Shown in pieces: positions 61,349 through 64,000 of a DNA stretch of 64,000 nucleotides. This DNA comes from CBDCPI01 sp965220245 (GTDB lineage: Bacteria; Chloroflexota; Dehalococcoidia; Lucifugimonadales; UBA3495). Below the pieces are notes generated by a model. It was not told where the DNA came from and did not search any database. It was given only the letters and a program-made list of their open reading frames with translations. Every line of letters begins with the position of its first letter. Within the stretch, counting starts at the first letter, position 1. Both the position numbers and the translations under genes were made by a program. The stretch lies in assembly GCA_965220245.1 (NCBI GenBank), contig CBDCPI010000015.1, forward strand, positions 61,739 to 125,738, written 5' to 3'.

Positions 61349-61735
61349 TTACCCGCCCCGGACCAATTGGACCGCCAGGACGCCGACCAGCGAAATTAGG
61401 GCCACGATTACCCCGCCGCCGATTCCCAGGACCGCCAGAGTGAGCCGGTCCATCCGCCCGTTGACCGCCTGAAACCCTTGGTCCATCCGCCCGTTGACCG
61501 CCTGGAACCCTTGGTCCATCCGCCCGTTGACCGCCTGGAACCCTTGGTCCATCCGCTCGTTGACCGCCTGGAACCCTTGGTCCATCCGCTCGTTGACCGC
61601 CCGCAATTCCTGGCGGATTTCCAGCAGTCCATTGTCCAACCGGCGGCTGAGGTCCTGTATGGCGATGGACTGCTGTTCCATCTGCCCTTCCAGCCGTCCC
61701 AGTCGGGTATCGTCACCCTCGGTTACTGTTGTCAT
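61349..61735 (-). CDS. Small coiled-coil membrane protein with an expanded 11-residue repeat
   Basis: A 128-residue paralogue of the gene at 60957. Same N-terminal coiled coil, then the hendecad N(E/G)RMDQGFQAV repeated four times with a fifth partial unit, then a longer C-terminal membrane helix (AVLGIGGGVIVALISLVGVL). Eleven-residue periodicity suits a long straight coiled coil. The copies are near-identical in DNA, so the repeat has grown by recent slippage. Confidence 0.72.
   Translation of the reverse strand: MTTVTEGDDTRLGRLEGQMEQQSIAIQDLSRRLDNGLLEIRQELRAVNERMDQGFQAVNERMDQGFQAVNGRMDQGFQAVNGRMDQGFQAVNGRMDRLTLAVLGIGGGVIVALISLVGVLAVQLVRGG
61455..61586. repeat. 33-bp tandem repeat, four units
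   Basis: Four consecutive 33-base units of the form CGCCCGTTGACCGCCTGGAA followed by CCCTTGGTCCATC, with one or two substitutions between units, and a partial fifth unit to about 61600. Each unit encodes one hendecad of the coiled-coil protein. Confidence 0.9.
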
Positions 61736-61741
61736 TCACCC

Positions 61742-62938
61742 CTAAGCCGCCGCCGCTTTGGCTTTCTCCCGGTCGGCTTGGTACTCCTTGATGGCCGGGA
61801 TGACTTCTTGGCCCATGAGGTCGATGCTGCGCATCGCCACGTCGTGGGACATGGGCCCCTCTCTGCCCCAGAGCACCAGATAGCCGGGATCGATCAGGTC
61901 GATGACACTCTTGAGTTTTCGGATAACCGTGTCCGGGCTTCCGGTGATTATCTGGACGGTGTCTTGAGCTTCGTCGTAGGGCAGGGTTGGCCCGCCGGGA
62001 GTGAAGTTGGCGGCGGCTCGTCTGACTTGTTCCCGGGGTCCTTGAGCCGCCCTACGAGTCAAGTAACCCGGAGGAGCCAGCCAGTGGGGCGGTGTAATGC
62101 CAAAGGAAGTGCCCAGTTGCCAGTAGAAGTTCTTTCCTTCCTCGTAGGCTTTTTCGTCGCTGTCCGCTACGTTAACTCTGATGGCGTAGCCGCGGTCGTC
62201 GGGGGTAGGGGTCCATCCGTCCTCGGCGGCGGTCGCCGAGTAAAGCTCGTAGATTTCCTCCAGCAGGTGGAGCGGCGGCGCCAAAGCAATGTACGGATAC
62301 TTATGCTTGGCAGCCCAAACAACCGATTCCGGGCTGGCCACTCCGGGAATCCAGATGGGCGGATGCGGCTTTTGCAGCGGCATCACCCAAGGGTTGACGA
62401 TGCGGTAGTGGTAATGAGTGCCTTCCCACCGGAACGGCCCGGGAGTGGTCCAAGCCTTGATGATCACGTTGTGGGCTTCGTCGAAACGTTCCCGGTTGTA
62501 AATCGGATTGGTGTTGGTGGCCATGCTTTCTTGGCCGATCCCGCGCACGAAGCCGCACACCACCCGTCCACCCGAGAGGATGTCGATCATGGCGATCTCT
62601 TCGGCTACGCGCAATGGGTTCTCGTGGATCGGCAGCACGTTCCCCAAGAATACGATTCTGCCCTTCTTGGTGGTCCGGGCCAAGATAGAGCCGATGACGT
62701 TCACCGAAGGCATCATGCACAAGGGGTTGTTGTGGTGTTCGTTGATCATCACGCCGTCGAACCCGGCCTCGGTGCAGTACTGAAGTTCCTCAAAGTACAT
62801 GCCGTACAGTTCTTGAGCCTTCTGGGAATCGAAGTGCTCGTTGGGGAACATCAGGTTGTTGTAGCCCCGGCGCTGGGCCTCGTCTTGGGGATACGCGGTA
62901 TACCCCATTTCAGTGAAGAAGTAGACTTCCTTTACCAT
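61742..62938 (-). CDS. Luciferase-like (LLM) flavin-dependent oxidoreductase 4
   Basis: A 398-residue enzyme starting MVKEVYFFTEMGYTAYPQDE. Features: AGFDGVMINEHHNNPLCMMP, RIVFLGNVLPIHENPLRVAE, ILSGGRVVCGFVRGIGQE and PHPPIWIPGVASPESVVW. ATG 62938 is used; an upstream in-frame codon at 62965 adds nine non-family residues. It is 6 bases upstream of the hendecad coiled-coil gene, so both may share a transcript. Substrate unknown. Confidence 0.9.
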   Translation of the reverse strand: MVKEVYFFTEMGYTAYPQDEAQRRGYNNLMFPNEHFDSQKAQELYGMYFEELQYCTEAGFDGVMINEHHNNPLCMMPSVNVIGSILARTTKKGRIVFLGNVLPIHENPLRVAEEIAMIDILSGGRVVCGFVRGIGQESMATNTNPIYNRERFDEAHNVIIKAWTTPGPFRWEGTHYHYRIVNPWVMPLQKPHPPIWIPGVASPESVVWAAKHKYPYIALAPPLHLLEEIYELYSATAAEDGWTPTPDDRGYAIRVNVADSDEKAYEEGKNFYWQLGTSFGITPPHWLAPPGYLTRRAAQGPREQVRRAAANFTPGGPTLPYDEAQDTVQIITGSPDTVIRKLKSVIDLIDPGYLVLWGREGPMSHDVAMRSIDLMGQEVIPAIKEYQADREKAKAAAA

Positions 62939-63299
62939 GCTAGGCCTCTCTAGTTGTGATTCCAACCCTTTCCATCAAAGACCTAGGGAGTATGCAGTAC
63001 ACCCTAAACCCCGTCAATGTTCCTGAATCCGTTGCCGGGTCTTTTGGCAGTCCCCTGAGCGCAGCGGCGCGGCCGCCGGGAGCGGAGCGGAGTCGAAGGG
63101 GCTTGTACTAGGCGTTCGTCTATGGGCGCTTTTCGAATAACGAGACCATTACCGCGACGGCCGTGTTACGCTGATGCTGTTGGTCATGCAAGGCAAATCC
63201 TATTTGTTCACTGTTTGGGGTCGGAGAGCGGCGGAGGGTAGTTAGAGACGAATCCTTCTGTCGAACCACGCCATATACTATCTAAAGAGGATGTATCAG
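62939..63299. other. Intergenic region before PaREP1 copies 3 and 4
   Basis: About 360 bases with no convincing gene. A short palindromic fragment GCGCGGCCGCCGGGAGCGGA with GGAGTCGAAGGGGC near 63068-63102 is reminiscent of the interiors of elements B and C. Nothing else was recognised. Confidence 0.4.
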
Positions 63300-63721
63300 A
63301 TGACTCATACGTCTGCAATGGAACCGTATGAGCACGATGGCAACCCCATCCGGATTACCGTCAGCAGTCCAGGATTTTCTTGGTCAAGGCGCGGGAGTAT
63401 CTGGCCGATGATGACTTGCATCAGGCGGCGGAAAAGGGTTGGGGCGCGGCTGCTTGGATGGCCAAGGCGGTTGCGGAAACCCAAGGCTGGCGATACAAAA
63501 CTCATGAAGAGTTTTTCACGGTGATGCGCCAAGCCCAAGACCTGTCTCGTGATGCCCGATTGCGCAATTTGGGGTATGTTGCGAACGCGCTACACGGGTT
63601 CTTTTACACCCGCAAGATGTTCTTGCGCTCCGATGACGTCGGCCAAGACCTTGACCAGATAGAGACTTTGCTGGACATCCTGCAACCGCTGACCGAGCCA
63701 GGGCCGGCGGCTGCGGACTGA
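63300..63721 (+). pseudogene. PaREP1/HEPN-like copy 3, frameshifted near its start
   Basis: ATG 63300 reads MTHTSAMEPYEHDGNP as in the other copies, then the frame is lost: copy 4 has CCCGTGGCTGATTAC where this copy has CCCATCCGGATTAC, one base shorter. The rest (AREYLADDDLHQAAEKGWGA to PLTEPGPAAAD) is intact in another frame and could be translated from a TTG at 63380 as a 113-residue protein lacking the first helix. Either a broken gene or a one-base assembly error. Confidence 0.75.
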
Positions 63722-63754
63722 TAGCCGCTCATCGTCTATGTGAGGATGTATCAG

Positions 63755-64000
63755 ATGACTCAAATGTATCCAGTGGAACCGTATGAGCAGGACAGCAACC
63801 CCGTGGCTGATTACCGTCAGCAGTCCAGGGTTTTCTTGGCCCAGGCGCGGGAGTATCTGGCCGATGATGACTTGCATCAGGCGGCGGAAAAGGGTTGGGG
63901 CGCGGCCGCTTGGATGGCCAAGGCCGTCGCGGAAACCCAAGGCTGGCGATACAAAACCCACGAAGAGTTTTTCAAAGTGATGTACCAGGCTGAAGACCTG
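63755..64000 (+). CDS. PaREP1/HEPN-like copy 4, cut by the window end
   Basis: ATG 63755 opens MTQMYPVEPYEQDSNPVADY, followed by the conserved AREYLADDDLHQAAEKGWGA helix and WMAKAVAETQGWRYKTHEEF; the frame is open to base 64000. The leader GAGGATGTATCAGATGACTC is repeated before copy 3, showing that the two are a tandem duplication including the ribosome site. The N-terminal half matches copies 1-3. Confidence 0.75.
   Translation, partial: MTQMYPVEPYEQDSNPVADYRQQSRVFLAQAREYLADDDLHQAAEKGWGAAAWMAKAVAETQGWRYKTHEEFFKVMYQAEDL

Noticed and set aside
61478..62953. 491-codon plus-strand open frame opposite the luciferase-like gene
   Set aside because: The opposite strand encodes a clear LLM enzyme and the hendecad protein; this frame is a shadow spanning two real genes and a tandem repeat.
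1..64000. Prophage or integrative element covering the accessory region
   Set aside because: No integrase, phage structural gene, conjugation gene or tRNA-flanking att repeat was recognised; housekeeping genes are scattered throughout.

Overview
The window looks like a chromosomal segment of a GC-rich, metabolically versatile bacterium, most likely a Chloroflexota member of the Dehalococcoidia/SAR202 type. This is inferred from gene content only: four luciferase-like FMN/F420-type oxidoreductases, four MFS carriers, two CoxL/xanthine-dehydrogenase-type molybdenum subunits, two D-aminoacylase-type amidohydrolases, an HpaB-type monooxygenase, a PPOX/F420-type protein and many palindromic intergenic repeats. 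No rRNA, prophage, complete IS or CRISPR array was seen.

Layout. 1-3.7 kb: end of a D-2-hydroxyacid dehydrogenase, a double VOC protein, aroK-aroB (shikimate pathway) and two PaREP1/HEPN-like genes. 3.8-6.5 kb: TauE/SafE exporter with a 56-residue membrane protein, repeats and tgt. 6.6-8.8 kb: a minus-strand operon thrC - NIL protein - two ubiquitin-like sulfur-carrier proteins. 9.3-20.6 kb: nhaA, small enzymes, two Uma2 proteins, DUF1326, two retropepsin-like genes (one frameshifted), an FAD oxidase, an MFS carrier and a PD-(D/E)XK protein. 20.6-36.6 kb: accessory catabolism (amidohydrolases, molybdenum hydroxylases, MFS, cupin, DUF3500, DUF255) plus a HigB/HigA-peptidase toxin-antitoxin module. 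36.9-48.2 kb: three luciferase-like enzymes, a peroxiredoxin with an in-frame TGA, a Panacea protein, three tRNAs, DUF1501, radC, a dCTP deaminase, a TPP enzyme, MaoC and PPOX proteins. 48.2-54.4 kb: housekeeping genes (HEAT protein, nnr, acpS, metF, DUF167, phosphatase) and an enoyl-CoA hydratase broken by a 145-bp element. 54.7-64 kb: HpaB, two MFS carriers, a frameshifted maleylpyruvate-isomerase-like gene, a second TGA-containing peroxiredoxin, two repeat-bearing coiled-coil membrane proteins, a luciferase-like enzyme and two more PaREP1 copies.

Most notable. Two unrelated peroxiredoxin-type genes (38132-38590 and 60277-60780, both minus) each carry one in-frame TGA exactly at the expected redox-active cysteine. 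Each TGA is followed at 17 or 28 nt by a hairpin with a G-containing apical loop, as in bacterial SECIS elements. They are best read as two selenoproteins, implying a selenocysteine-decoding host; the selA/selB/selC/selD genes are not in this window.

The second theme is small non-autonomous mobile elements. Three families (here A, B and C) are nested inside one another, with readable terminal inverted repeats and target duplications (10 bp for C, TA for B). A fourth splits a fatty-acid beta-oxidation gene, and one B copy supplies the stop codon of a DUF255 gene. Three frameshifted genes (17259-17637, 59421-60247, 63300-63721) are either decaying or carry assembly errors.
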